Made by a program: the position numbers and the translations under genes
From: Streptomyces sp. MA5143a
GTDB lineage: Bacteria > Actinomycetota > Actinomycetes > Streptomycetales > Streptomycetaceae
NCBI RefSeq assembly: GCF_900290235.1
Contig: NZ_OLMK01000026.1
Span: 248,001-312,000 of the forward strand
Length of the DNA: 64,000 nucleotides
Direction: 5' to 3'
The notes under the pieces: model-generated
What the model was told of the DNA's origin: nothing
The model's database searches: none
Seen by the model: only the letters and a program-made list of their open reading frames with translations
Part shown: positions 17,729-26,563 of the stretch, in pieces
How positions within the stretch are numbered: position 1 is the stretch's first letter
Layout of the letters: every line of letters begins with the position of its first letter

Positions 17729-17764
17729 GGGTCCGGCGTCCGACCGGCTGAGAAGACCTGCACG

Positions 17765-17802
17765 ACCTGGGGCACTGTTTCACGTGAAACAGTGCCCCAG
17801 GT
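17765..17802. other. parS: parS centromere site within a 38-bp perfect palindrome
   Basis: TGTTTCACGTGAAACA at 17776-17791 is identical to the consensus bacterial parS sequence bound by ParB. It is the centre of a perfect palindrome extending over 17765-17802, so as RNA it would also form a strong hairpin. It lies between the convergent ligase and PAS/REC genes and may double as a bidirectional terminator. Streptomyces chromosomes carry many parS sites clustered around oriC, which fits the position inferred from gene order. Confidence 0.9.
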
Positions 17803-17839
17803 GCTGTTGTCGGTGGCCTCAGCCCGTGTGTCGGCGGCC

Positions 17840-20800
17840 TCAGTTCGTGCCGATGCGGGCCAGGAGGTCCACGATGCGGGTCTGGACGTCCGGGCTGGTC
17901 GAGCGCTCGGCGAGGAACAGGACGGTCTCGCCCGAGGCCAGGCGCGGGAGTTCGGCCTGGTCGACGGCGGCGGTGTAGACGACGAGCGGGGTGCGGTTCA
18001 ACTGCCCGTTGGTCCTCAGCCAGTCGATGATCCCGGCCTGGTGACGGTGGACCTGGAGCAGATCCATCACCACGAGGTTGGGGCGCATCTGCGCGGCGAG
18101 GGTGACGGCGTCCGCGTCGGACGCGGCCCGCGCGACCTGCATGCCCCGCCGTTCCAGCGTGGCGGTCAGGGCGAGCGCGATCTCCGCGTGCTCCTCGATC
18201 AGCAGGACCCTCGGCGGATGCTGCTCGGAGTCACGCGGGGCGAGCGCCTTCAGCAGGATGGCCGGGTCGGCCCCGTACGCCGCGTCACGTGTCGCCTGGC
18301 CGAGCCCCGCCGTGACGAGCACGGGCACCTCGGCGGCCACCGCGGCCTGGCGCAGCGACTGAAGGGCCGTACGCGTGATGGGACCGGTGAGCGGGTCGAC
18401 GAAGAGGGCGGCCGGATACGCGGCGATCTGCGCGTCGACGTCCTCACGCGAGTTCACGATGACGGGCCGGTAGCCGCGCTCGCTGAGCGCCTGGTGGGTG
18501 GGCACGTCCGGAGCGGGCCACACGAGCAGCCGGCGCGGGTTGTCCAGCGGCTCCGGCGGCAATTCGTCGTCCATCGGCTGCGGCTGGGGCCGGTCGGGAA
18601 CCTCCACCGCCCCGCCGGGTCCGTCCAGCGGCTCGGGCCCTTCGTCCGCGTTCTCGTCCGGGGCCCCTATGGCGTACGAGCGCCCGGCTCCGTCGGTGTT
18701 GCCCGCCAGCCGGGACTGCCCGGCGAGGGAGGGCTGCGGCGGCAGGGGCACCTGTCCGGCGAGCGAGGCATGGGGCGGCAGCGGCACCTGTCCGGCCAGG
18801 GACGGCTGGCCCGGCTGAGCGGGCAGCGGGGTCTGCCCGCTGCCGTTGCCCTTGGCCTGTCCGGGCTGCGGGTGGGGGCGCGCGGCCGACTCGGGGCGGT
18901 CACCGGCGGGTTCGGGCGGCGTTCCGAGCTTGCGGCGCCGACCGGAACCGCCGGGCTGGTTCGGGGCGGGGGTGGACCCCGGCTGGGGCTGGCCCTGCGC
19001 CTGGGGGGCGCCCTGGCGGGCGAACGGGACCCCCTGGCCCAGCGTCCGCACGCTGATCGCCCGGCCCTGCGTCGAGTTGGGGTCGAGCGAGGCGACGGGC
19101 CCGGCGGTCGGCGCGGCCTCGGCGGGCAGCGGCTGCGCGACACGAGGCTGCTGCTGCACGGCTCGCTCCGGCGGCAGCGGGGTCCCCGACGACGGCGTCG
19201 ACTGCGGAGGCAACGGAGCCTGCGCACCGGCCACGGGCACACCGGCGCCGGTGCTGTCCTGACCGGGGTCGGGCCAGGACTGGGGCTGCGCCTGCGGCGT
19301 GGCCGGCTGACCGGCACCGGGCACGCCCTGGGCGGGCACCGGCTGCGGGGCACCCTGAGCACCCGGTACGGCACCCTGCGCGAGACCGGACTGGCCGGGC
19401 GCGGCGACCTGCTGGGGGGCACCCTGGGCCGGTGCGGCAGCTACCTGCTCCGCGGCCCCGGGGACACCCTGGCCGGGCACGGGCTGCGCGCCCGCGCCGG
19501 GAGCGCCGACGGGCTGGCCGGGGGCGGCGGCGTGGGCGGGCACCTGCTGGGCCGGACCGGCGACACCCTGCGGCGGTGCGGCAGCGGACTGTGCGGCAGC
19601 GGACTGCGCGGCGGTCCCGGGAACGCCCTGGGCGGGCACCGGCTGCGGGGCGCCGGGCAGACCCTGGGCGGGGATGGGCTGACCGGGAGCAGCGGCCTGC
19701 GCGGGAGCGGCACCCATGGGGACGCCCTGCGCGGGCACCGGCTGTGGAGCGGCGGCGCCCTGCGCGGGTACCGGCTGGCCGGGCACCATCTGCGGAGGGG
19801 CGCCCTGACCCGGGGGAACCTGGACCGGCACCGGCTGCTGCCCGGCGGCGACCTGTGCCCCGACGTCGCCCTGTGCAGCGGGGCGAACGGCGCGGCGGCG
19901 GCCGGTCGGCGCGGGCAGGGGATGCGGCTGCGGCGGGGTGTGGTCGTCCGCCGGGTTGTGCAGCGCGGCGTCATGGCGCCCGTCGTCCGCACTCCCGACG
20001 GGAGCCCCCGGCACCTGACCGGCGACGACCGCCTGGCCGACCCTGGCCGCCTGCGCGGCATCCGGCACCGGTACGGCACCCTGCGCGGCCGCGACACCGG
20101 GCACCCCGGCGCCCTGGACCTGCGGCGGAGCCTGCACCTGCCCTTGAACCTGGCCTTGAACCCGCGGTTGCGGCTGGGCCGCCTCACCCGTTGCCTGCAC
20201 CTGAGCCTGGGCGGGCTGGGCGAGCCCGGTGGCGGGCACGGGCCCCGCGGCAGGTACGGGACCGGCCGCGGGTACGGGGCCCGGGGCGGGGACCGGACCC
20301 CCGGCGGGCACCATGCCCCCAGGCGGCACGGGTCCCGGCATCGGCTGCCCGGGCGACACAGGACCTGCCCCCGGCATCGGCTGCCCGGCGGGCACCGGCC
20401 CAGCGGCAGGGACCGGCCCCCCACCAGGCACAGCCCCCGTCACCGGCACAGGCCCACCGGCCGGTACCGGCCCACCAGGCGGTACGACCCCTCCTGCGGG
20501 CAGCGCGGCCCCACCGACGGGCACCATCCCCCCGGGCACCGCGGCTCCCTGGCCGCCCTCAGCCTCGTACACCTCCGCTCCCGGGGCCCCCGGGACGCTC
20601 TGCGACCCCTGCGCGGGCACCGCAGGCACGGCCACAGCTCCGGCAGGCGCGCCCGGAGTACCCGGAGTCACCGCCCCGCCCGGCGCCGCAGGCACCGGCA
20701 CCGGACCCAGACCGGCGTTCTGCGCGTACTCGGGGCCACGGTCGGCCTCGGCCGGCGGCAGCGCGAAGACGGCACGCCCGGCGGGCTCGGCGGCGGCGCG

Positions 20801-23125
20801 CTCCTCCGCCTTGGCCAGCGCACGACGACGGCGGCCGGAGGGCTGGCCCTCGCTCGTGTCACCGGTCGCGGCGTCGGGCGAGGGGGTCGTGGCCGGGCCG
20901 GCGGGCAGCGCGGGCGGCAACGCGTTCTGCGCGGCGGGCTCGCGGCGTGCCCGTCGTCCACTGGGCGCGGGCACGCCCTGGGGCGGCACGGTCCCGCCGA
21001 GCCCGGAGGCGGCGGCAGCGGTGCCGGCGGCGTGCTCGGCCGCCGTGACGACCGCGCCCTCGGCGGCGACGGCCTCTCCGGCACCGTCGGCAGCGGCTGC
21101 CCGGCCGCGTCGCCGCCCGGTGCCCTCGGCCTCGTCGGTGCCGCCCTGCCCGGGCACGGGCGCCTCGGCGGGGGGACCGCCCGCGGCGTCCTCGGCCCGG
21201 CGCCGACGACGCCCGGTGGGAGGCGCGGCGGGCGCGGCCTCCGCCTCGGGGGCGTCGTCGCTGTCCAGGAACGCGTCCACGGACGACCGCCGGGCCCGAC
21301 GCCGCCCACCACCGGCTCCACCGGCTCCACCAGCGCCACCGGCGGCGGCCGGCTCGGGCAACGAGACCTCGGCACCGGCGGCCACGGGACCGTCGGCAGG
21401 TGACTCGGCGAGGGGCGCGGACTCTTCGACGGCCACGACGGGGGCCTGCACGGGAACCGTGCCCGCGCCGCCCCCGAGCGGCACCTCCAGCACGTACGCG
21501 CTGCCGCTCATCCCCGGCACCTCGTGCGTCTGCAGCACACCGCCGTGCGCGCGCACGATCCCCTGCACGATCGGCTGGTGCACCGGGTCACCCCCGGCGT
21601 AGGGGCCACGGACCTCGATCCGTACGACCTCGCCGCGCTGCGCCGCCGCCACGACGACGGTGTTGTCCATGTAGCCGCCGACGGACATCGGCGCGTTGCC
21701 GGTCGCGTCGACGCCGGCGACATCCGCGATGAGGTGCGCGAGGGCGGTCGCGAGCCGGGCCTGGTCGACCTCCGCCTCGATGGGCGGCGCGTGCACGGCG
21801 AACTGCACCCGCCCCGGCCCGACCAGTTCCACGGCACCGTCGACACCGGCGGCGACGACCGCGTCGAGCATCACCGTCGTACGGACGAGGCCGTCCTCAC
21901 CGGCGTCGATCCGCTGGTACCCGAGCACGTTGTCGATCAGGGTGGTGATCCGCGAGTACCCGGCGGTGAGGTGGTGGAGGACCTGGTTGGCCTCGGGCCA
22001 CAGCTGCCCGGCGTCGTCAGCGGCGAGGGTGCCCAGTTCGCTGCGGAGCTGGTCGAGCGGGCCGCGCAGGGAGGTGCCCAGCACGGCGAGCAGCTGCTCG
22101 TGCCGCGCGGCCAGCGCCTCGTAGCGGTCCTTCTCCCGCTCGCCGAGCGCGGCGTACCGCTCGTCACCGGCGGCGAGTTCCTCGGCGTGCTTCTCGCGCA
22201 GCTCGGCGAGTTCGGTGGTGTGCTGCTCCCGCACGCCCTCCAGTTCCTCGGCGTGCTCCTCGGCGAGCTGCTTCAGCTCCTCCGCGTGCCGCTCGGCCTC
22301 GGCGCTCTTCTCCTCCGCGAGCTGGTCGTAGGGCCGCCGGTCGGTGAACGTCATCACGGCCCCGACGAGCTGGTCCCCGTCGCGCACCGGCGCGGTCGTC
22401 AGGTCGACCGACACCTTGTCGCCGCTCTTGGACCACAGGACCTGGCCGCGCACGCGGTGCTTGCGCCCGGACCGCAGGGTGTCGGCGAGCGGCGACTCGC
22501 CGTACGGGAAGGGGGAGCCGTCCTCGCGGGAGTGCAGGACGAGGGTGTGCAGCTCGCGCCCGCCGAGATCGCTGGCCCGGTAACCCAGTATCTGGGCGGC
22601 GGCCGGGTTCACGAGGACGATCCGCCCGTCGGTGTCCGTCCCCACGACGCCCTCGGCCGCGGCCCGCAGGATCATCTCGGTCTGCCGTTGCGAACGCGCG
22701 AGTTCGGCCTCGGTGTCGACGGTGCCGGAGAGGTCGCGTACGACCAGCATGAGCAGCTCGTCATTGGCGGAGCCGTAACCGTCGTACGCCTGCTGCCCGT
22801 TCTCCAGATTCGCGCTTGTGACCTCGACCGGGAACTCGCTGCCGTCGGTCCGGCGGGCGATCATGCGGGTCGGCTTGGTCCGCCCGGTCGGGTCCATGGT
22901 GTCGGGCCGGCGCATCGACCCCGGAATGAGCCGGGAGTCGAACTCGGGGAGAAGGTCCAGCAGCCCGCGCCCCACCAGGGCGGTCCCCGGGGCCTCGAAG
23001 GCCTCCAGGGCGATGGTGTTCGCGTTGACGACGGTCCCATTGGCGTTGACCAGCACCAACGCGTCAGGCAGCGCGTCCAGTATGGCTGCGAGGCGAGCAG
23101 CGCCTCGGGATGGCCTGCTGCTCAC
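17840..23125 (-). CDS. giant PAS / pseudo-histidine-kinase / tandem receiver protein
   Basis: This 1761-residue cytoplasmic protein has two PAS domains (about 10-130 and 150-262) and a coiled coil rich in Glu/Ala (265-345). A DHp-like segment follows at about 346-400, where the phospho-accepting His is replaced by Thr351 (LGTSLRGPL), then a degenerate ATPase-like domain (about 420-550). A Pro/Ala/Gly/Gln linker of about 980 residues leads to two receiver-like domains. REC1 (about 1531-1630) keeps Asp1577 and Lys1626. REC2 (about 1637-1755) keeps Asp1688 but has no clear Lys. It is therefore unlikely to autophosphorylate and may act as a scaffold or phosphate sink. The family resembles the large hybrid kinase encoded near SCO4009; function unknown. 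Confidence 0.82.
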   Translation of the reverse strand: MSSRPSRGAARLAAILDALPDALVLVNANGTVVNANTIALEAFEAPGTALVGRGLLDLLPEFDSRLIPGSMRRPDTMDPTGRTKPTRMIARRTDGSEFPVEVTSANLENGQQAYDGYGSANDELLMLVVRDLSGTVDTEAELARSQRQTEMILRAAAEGVVGTDTDGRIVLVNPAAAQILGYRASDLGGRELHTLVLHSREDGSPFPYGESPLADTLRSGRKHRVRGQVLWSKSGDKVSVDLTTAPVRDGDQLVGAVMTFTDRRPYDQLAEEKSAEAERHAEELKQLAEEHAEELEGVREQHTTELAELREKHAEELAAGDERYAALGEREKDRYEALAARHEQLLAVLGTSLRGPLDQLRSELGTLAADDAGQLWPEANQVLHHLTAGYSRITTLIDNVLGYQRIDAGEDGLVRTTVMLDAVVAAGVDGAVELVGPGRVQFAVHAPPIEAEVDQARLATALAHLIADVAGVDATGNAPMSVGGYMDNTVVVAAAQRGEVVRIEVRGPYAGGDPVHQPIVQGIVRAHGGVLQTHEVPGMSGSAYVLEVPLGGGAGTVPVQAPVVAVEESAPLAESPADGPVAAGAEVSLPEPAAAGGAGGAGGAGGGRRRARRSSVDAFLDSDDAPEAEAAPAAPPTGRRRRRAEDAAGGPPAEAPVPGQGGTDEAEGTGRRRGRAAAADGAGEAVAAEGAVVTAAEHAAGTAAAASGLGGTVPPQGVPAPSGRRARREPAAQNALPPALPAGPATTPSPDAATGDTSEGQPSGRRRRALAKAEERAAAEPAGRAVFALPPAEADRGPEYAQNAGLGPVPVPAAPGGAVTPGTPGAPAGAVAVPAVPAQGSQSVPGAPGAEVYEAEGGQGAAVPGGMVPVGGAALPAGGVVPPGGPVPAGGPVPVTGAVPGGGPVPAAGPVPAGQPMPGAGPVSPGQPMPGPVPPGGMVPAGGPVPAPGPVPAAGPVPAAGPVPATGLAQPAQAQVQATGEAAQPQPRVQGQVQGQVQAPPQVQGAGVPGVAAAQGAVPVPDAAQAARVGQAVVAGQVPGAPVGSADDGRHDAALHNPADDHTPPQPHPLPAPTGRRRAVRPAAQGDVGAQVAAGQQPVPVQVPPGQGAPPQMVPGQPVPAQGAAAPQPVPAQGVPMGAAPAQAAAPGQPIPAQGLPGAPQPVPAQGVPGTAAQSAAAQSAAAPPQGVAGPAQQVPAHAAAPGQPVGAPGAGAQPVPGQGVPGAAEQVAAAPAQGAPQQVAAPGQSGLAQGAVPGAQGAPQPVPAQGVPGAGQPATPQAQPQSWPDPGQDSTGAGVPVAGAQAPLPPQSTPSSGTPLPPERAVQQQPRVAQPLPAEAAPTAGPVASLDPNSTQGRAISVRTLGQGVPFARQGAPQAQGQPQPGSTPAPNQPGGSGRRRKLGTPPEPAGDRPESAARPHPQPGQAKGNGSGQTPLPAQPGQPSLAGQVPLPPHASLAGQVPLPPQPSLAGQSRLAGNTDGAGRSYAIGAPDENADEGPEPLDGPGGAVEVPDRPQPQPMDDELPPEPLDNPRRLLVWPAPDVPTHQALSERGYRPVIVNSREDVDAQIAAYPAALFVDPLTGPITRTALQSLRQAAVAAEVPVLVTAGLGQATRDAAYGADPAILLKALAPRDSEQHPPRVLLIEEHAEIALALTATLERRGMQVARAASDADAVTLAAQMRPNLVVMDLLQVHRHQAGIIDWLRTNGQLNRTPLVVYTAAVDQAELPRLASGETVLFLAERSTSPDVQTRIVDLLARIGTN

Positions 23126-23379
23126 GAGACGCTTCCTCCCTGTTACCGCACCTTGCCGACCGCCTGGGCCATCTTGCCAACCGGCCCGCGACGTGTCACG
23201 CGAGGGAGTCTACGGGCAGAGGTTGCGCTCGCGACGCCGGATGAGAGGGAGGTCGCACACCGAACATACGGAGATGCCGTGACCGTGTGTTTTGCCGAAC
23301 CACACGCCTCGCGGCACATATGTACGGCGCCTACGACCCCCGCTCGGGCTTATGGGCATATGCCGTCGGAGTTATCGGG
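23126..23379. other. promoter region of the giant PAS/REC gene
   Basis: No gene is supported here. The part next to 23125 carries the GGAGGAAGC ribosome binding site (complement of 23132-23140). AT-rich palindromic bits ACATATGT and CATATG lie at about 23318-23361. Confidence 0.45.
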
Positions 23380-23511
23380 GGAGGGGCGGGCGGGGGCGTG
23401 CCGACGGTCCGAGGGCGGGGGGAGCGCCGTGATCGGGGCGAGGGCGGGAGGGTGCCGTGATCGTGAGCGTGGGTGGGGAGGGCGCTGTGGTCGTAGGCGG
23501 GGAGGGCGCCG
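23380..23511. repeat. degenerate GC-rich tandem repeats
   Basis: Four imperfect copies of a roughly 30-35 bp unit containing GGGAGGGCGCCGTGATCG lie directly after the stop of the SSI gene (minus strand). There is no coding signal. Confidence 0.55.
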
Positions 23512-24144
23512 TTACTTACGGAGATCAGGAAGTACGGGGACGAGTGAGTCCCAGCGGGCGATCTCGCAGCCGTTGCCGCGCTCGAAGCGCGCGTCGACCG
23601 GGCGACCGGCCCAGATCCCGGTGACATGGGCGGTGGCCGGTCCGCCGTACAACATCGTGCACACGGTGCCCGGCGCGACGGGTGCGAAGGGATCCTTGCC
23701 CCAGACGGTCCGCTGATCGAGCTGCCCGCAGGCGTCCCGGGTGTGCGGATGACTGCCCCCTTGAGGATGGCAGCGCAGCTCGAACCGCCCGTCGGCCCCC
23801 TCGCCCGCACCCCGGACCGTGACGACCAGCCGGTCCTGAGGAGCGACGGGCAGGGGCAACGCCGTCCGGGGGAGCGCCTCGCCGATACGGGGCGACGCGT
23901 CGGCGGCGTACGCGACCGGAGCGGCCGAGGGTGAGAACGCCCCGGCGGCGGCCGCGGCGAGGGAGACGACGGCACCGAGCAGAACCCGGCGAGCGGAACG
24001 GCCGGGGGTGGCGGCACGGGAGGCGCCGGGGGCGAACGGGCGGACGGGCCGACCGGAGGCCGCGTGACGGGCGTCGGCGGGGGTGGGGGCGAGGGCGGAG
24101 GCGGAGGACCCCTGCGGCGGTGTGGGTGGACGGCTCTGCAACAT
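23512..24144 (-). CDS. secreted SSI-family (subtilisin inhibitor-like) protease inhibitor
   Basis: The 210-residue protein has a long N-terminal region, a signal-peptide-like segment near residues 55-80 (RSARRVLLGAVVSLAAAAAG), then a Streptomyces subtilisin-inhibitor domain of about 110 residues. The SSI disulfide pattern is visible: Cys in RFELRCHPQGG pairs with CGQLD, and CTMLYGG with NGCEIARW. The reactive-site loop CTMLY puts Met at P1, as in classical SSI (CPMVY), predicting inhibition of subtilisin- and chymotrypsin-like proteases. ATG 24144 is the best start, but the leader is unusually long, so a downstream start cannot be excluded. Confidence 0.8.
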   Translation of the reverse strand: MLQSRPPTPPQGSSASALAPTPADARHAASGRPVRPFAPGASRAATPGRSARRVLLGAVVSLAAAAAGAFSPSAAPVAYAADASPRIGEALPRTALPLPVAPQDRLVVTVRGAGEGADGRFELRCHPQGGSHPHTRDACGQLDQRTVWGKDPFAPVAPGTVCTMLYGGPATAHVTGIWAGRPVDARFERGNGCEIARWDSLVPVLPDLRK

Positions 24145-24409
24145 GACCTGACTAACGCCACGGGGGTCCCACGGTTGCGGCGGACGCAGGAGCGGACGCA
24201 GGAGAGGGGCCCTGTCGCGCCGACCCGCCCCGCCGATCCCGGACGTCCCTGACGAACCGTTCCCGAACACCCTCCGACCCGCCGCGACGTGCCATACGGC
24301 TTTGCCCTGCGGCCTCTCCGCCTAGTACCGTGGGAGGCGATTGGTGACAGCCCACTCGGCTGTGTCATCATCTGCACGCACCACTCGCGCTCGCGCGGGC
24401 GGTTGTGCG

Positions 24410-24500
24410 GGAGGCGTCGCCTAGTCCGGTCTATGGCGCCGCACTGCTAATGCGGTTTGGGCCTTAAAGCCCATCGAGGGTTCAAATCCCTCCGCCTCCG
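24410..24500 (+). tRNA. tRNA-Ser (anticodon GCT)
   Basis: The 91-base class II tRNA has acceptor GGAGGCG / CGCCTCC, anticodon stem CCGCA / TGCGG with loop CTGCTAA, a long variable arm (TTTGGGCCTTAAAGCCCA), and T arm with TTCAAAT. It reads AGC and AGU serine codons. CCA is not encoded. Confidence 0.95.
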
Positions 24501-24512
24501 CGCTTGATCACC

Positions 24513-24541
24513 GAAGCCCCGGTCCACGCGACCGGGGCTTC
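24513..24541 (+). terminator. terminator of tRNA-Ser(GCT)
   Basis: Perfect 11-bp arms GAAGCCCCGGT and ACCGGGGCTTC with a 7-base loop lie 12 bases after the tRNA. Confidence 0.85.
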
Positions 24542-24688
24542 GTCGTTCCCTGGAGGGCCCACGGAGGTGTTTTCGCAGGTCACAAGGGGTGCGGCAAACG
24601 GATTTCACATGGCGACGGCAGTCATGTAATGTTCTTCCTGTCGCCAAGAGCGGGCCGAAAGGGCCGGGACCGGCGGAAAACAGAACAA

Positions 24689-24761
24689 GCACTCGTAGCT
24701 TAACGGATAGAGCATCTGACTACGGATCAGAAGGTTGCAGGTTCGAATCCTGCCGAGTGCA
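24689..24761 (+). tRNA. tRNA-Arg (anticodon ACG)
   Basis: The 73-base tRNA has acceptor GCACTCG / CGAGTGC, anticodon stem TCTGA / TCAGA with loop CTACGGA, and T arm GCAGG TTCGAAT CCTGC. The A34 of ACG is the substrate of the TadA deaminase encoded at 47766-48263. tRNA-Arg genes are common phage or ICE attachment sites, but no repeat of its 3' end was found. Confidence 0.95.
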
Positions 24762-24769
24762 CACAGGTG

Positions 24770-24797
24770 AGAGGCCCCGGAGAGATCCGGGGCCTCT
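24770..24797 (+). terminator. terminator of tRNA-Arg
   Basis: Perfect 12-bp arms AGAGGCCCCGGA and TCCGGGGCCTCT with a GAGA loop are followed by TGCG. Confidence 0.85.
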
Positions 24798-24932
24798 TGC
24801 GTTTCGGGGGCGTGCAGCGGCGAAGTACAGCAACGGGTGGCCCAAGGGGGCCGGCCGGCTTCGCGGACAGGGTCCACGCCATCCGTATGCGACCGGGGGT
24901 CGCGCACGTGCGCAGTAGGGGGAGGGGATCTC

Positions 24933-25568
24933 ATGAAGATCAAGACCGGCAGGGTGGTGCTCATGACCATGGTCCTGGCGGCGCTGGTGGGGTGCGGGCG
25001 CAGCGCAACCGAGGGAACGGGGGACTCGCCGGCTCGGGCTTCAGGTGCGCCGTCGTCGGCGCCAGACGGTCTCTCTCCTGAGGATCTGCAGAGCCGATGG
25101 TGGACGTGGGCACTGTCGGAACCCGAAGGCACCAATCCGGTCGCTGACGAGGATGGGAGCGATTGTGAGCGCAACCAGCCGCAGGACGTGTGGTTTCTGG
25201 CGGGTACCTTCGGCACTCGGGCCGAGCGCACTTGCCACGTCCCCGAAGGGATCCCTGTCGCGTTTCCCCTGGTGAACCTGATGGGTGAGCCGGAGGACTG
25301 CGCAACCTTCATGAGCGAGGCCAAGGGGTCCGCAGTCCTGGACGGCAAGAAGGTCGAATCGGAGACGAACCGCGGAGAGCCGATCTCTGTGAAGGGCGTT
25401 GCCTTCAACCCCGTCACAGGCACGGACGAGCGCCTCACGACCACAGGGTGCGGCCTCTGGGTCCAGTTGCCCCCGCTGGAGCCCGGGAAGCACACACTGA
25501 AAATTCGTGGTCAGGCCCAGGACTTCGCCGTTGGTGTGGACTACTCCCTGACCGTGGATGCCGCATAG
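24933..25568 (+). CDS. lipoprotein (hypothetical)
   Basis: I do not recognise this 211-residue protein. It has a classic lipoprotein signal peptide: MKIKTGRVVLMTMVLAALVG followed by Cys21, with lipobox LVGC. It should be lipid-anchored on the outer face of the membrane. The mature part has Trp-rich (SRWWTWALSEP) and Cys-containing segments, perhaps two disulfides, and a predicted beta-rich C-terminus (KHTLKIRGQAQDF). GGGGGAGGGG is upstream of ATG 24933. It sits just after tRNA-Arg and has slightly less extreme codon bias than core genes, so it may be an accessory gene. Confidence 0.72.
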   Translation: MKIKTGRVVLMTMVLAALVGCGRSATEGTGDSPARASGAPSSAPDGLSPEDLQSRWWTWALSEPEGTNPVADEDGSDCERNQPQDVWFLAGTFGTRAERTCHVPEGIPVAFPLVNLMGEPEDCATFMSEAKGSAVLDGKKVESETNRGEPISVKGVAFNPVTGTDERLTTTGCGLWVQLPPLEPGKHTLKIRGQAQDFAVGVDYSLTVDAA

Positions 25569-25580
25569 GCGAACGACATG

Positions 25581-25608
25581 CAGGGGGCCCCGAGTTCGGG
25601 GTCCCCTG
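25581..25608. terminator. hairpin terminator between convergent genes
   Basis: The 13-base arms (25581-25593 and 25596-25608) pair with a single G-U wobble around GGGGCCCCGA. It lies just after the lipoprotein stop. Confidence 0.6.
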
Positions 25609-25719
25609 GAGAGCAGGTCATGGTTACGGAGTCCTCAGCCGACGCCACCCATGGCTTCGGACAGTTTGCCCAGTGCTGCCCGCACCTCCTCCTCGCTCGC
25701 TTCCGGGTGGGGGCGGTCG

Positions 25720-26490
25720 TCAGTAGCGGTGGCCGGGCCAGTGTGGGTCCGTCCAGCGGTCCTCGTCGGTGAGTCCCAGGAGTCGTATCCGGTGCTGTAG
25801 GTCTTCCGGTGCGTTCGACTCGCGGAGCCGCGTCACGGCGTGGTCGAGGAGCCACGTGACCAGGTCGGCGCGCATCTTCTCCTCGTCGTGCTCGTACCAG
25901 CCGACTCTCCAGGGCAGGCCGTCCCCCAGGAGCTCGTACTCCCATTCCGCCGCCGCCTCGGCCAGGCGGCGGTCACTGAGGGGCTCGGTGTGCTGCTCCC
26001 ATGCGGCAAGCCACGGTCCCAGCGTTCCGGACGCCTCGGCACACAGCACGAGGACCCGGTGCGCCGGTACGACCGCATCCGGATCGGTGAGGCTCTGGGC
26101 CCACCAGGCATGCAGGAACTCGCGTACCGGACCGGCGTGATCCTCGGGCCACTGCTGCCAGCGGCCTCGGGCCAGGGAGTACCCGGCCTCCTCCAGTGCG
26201 TCGTACCGGGGATTCACGCGACCGGCGACCAGGTCTGTGGCGAACTGCGGCAGGATGCGGCGCAGCACGGCGGCGTGGTCGGTCCAGTCGACGGCCTGCC
26301 AGGTCCTGCGCAGGAGATCCGGATCCAGTTCCACGTCCGGCGTCTTGAGCAGGGCGATCTCCTCCGGACTGCCCCAGTGGCACTCGCAGTTGTGCTCGTC
26401 CGGGTGAGCGGTCATGCCGCGGAAGGTGGTGGAGAGGTTCTCCAGGGCGGCGCTGAGGCGGCGGCGTGCGGGATGGTCGGCGAGTTGCAT
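25720..26490 (-). CDS. hypothetical protein
   Basis: I do not recognise this 256-residue soluble protein. It starts MQLADHPARRRLSAALENL and contains a Cys-x-Cys-His segment (NCECHWG), many Trp residues and an acidic middle, with no signal peptide or membrane helix. It could be a member of one of the Streptomyces DUF families found in accessory regions. ATG 26490 is the first good start in frame; the same frame is open further upstream but is out of frame with the sense of the next gene. A short protein-like C-terminal frame (EASEEEVRAALGKLSEAMG) ends at 25635 in another minus frame without a start. Confidence 0.55.
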   Translation of the reverse strand: MQLADHPARRRLSAALENLSTTFRGMTAHPDEHNCECHWGSPEEIALLKTPDVELDPDLLRRTWQAVDWTDHAAVLRRILPQFATDLVAGRVNPRYDALEEAGYSLARGRWQQWPEDHAGPVREFLHAWWAQSLTDPDAVVPAHRVLVLCAEASGTLGPWLAAWEQHTEPLSDRRLAEAAAEWEYELLGDGLPWRVGWYEHDEEKMRADLVTWLLDHAVTRLRESNAPEDLQHRIRLLGLTDEDRWTDPHWPGHRY

Positions 26491-26563
26491 GTGCCCGGCC
26501 TTCGAGGACTCCGTACGGCTTCCGCCGGCCGAAGATCGCCACCTTACCCGAGCCGTCGCCGTG

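Noticed and set aside
17792..21403. 1203-codon plus-strand ORF opposite the giant PAS/REC gene
   Set aside because: It is the antisense of the Pro/Ala/Gly/Gln linker. Composition is Arg/Gly-rich noise and the minus frame has recognisable domains at both ends.
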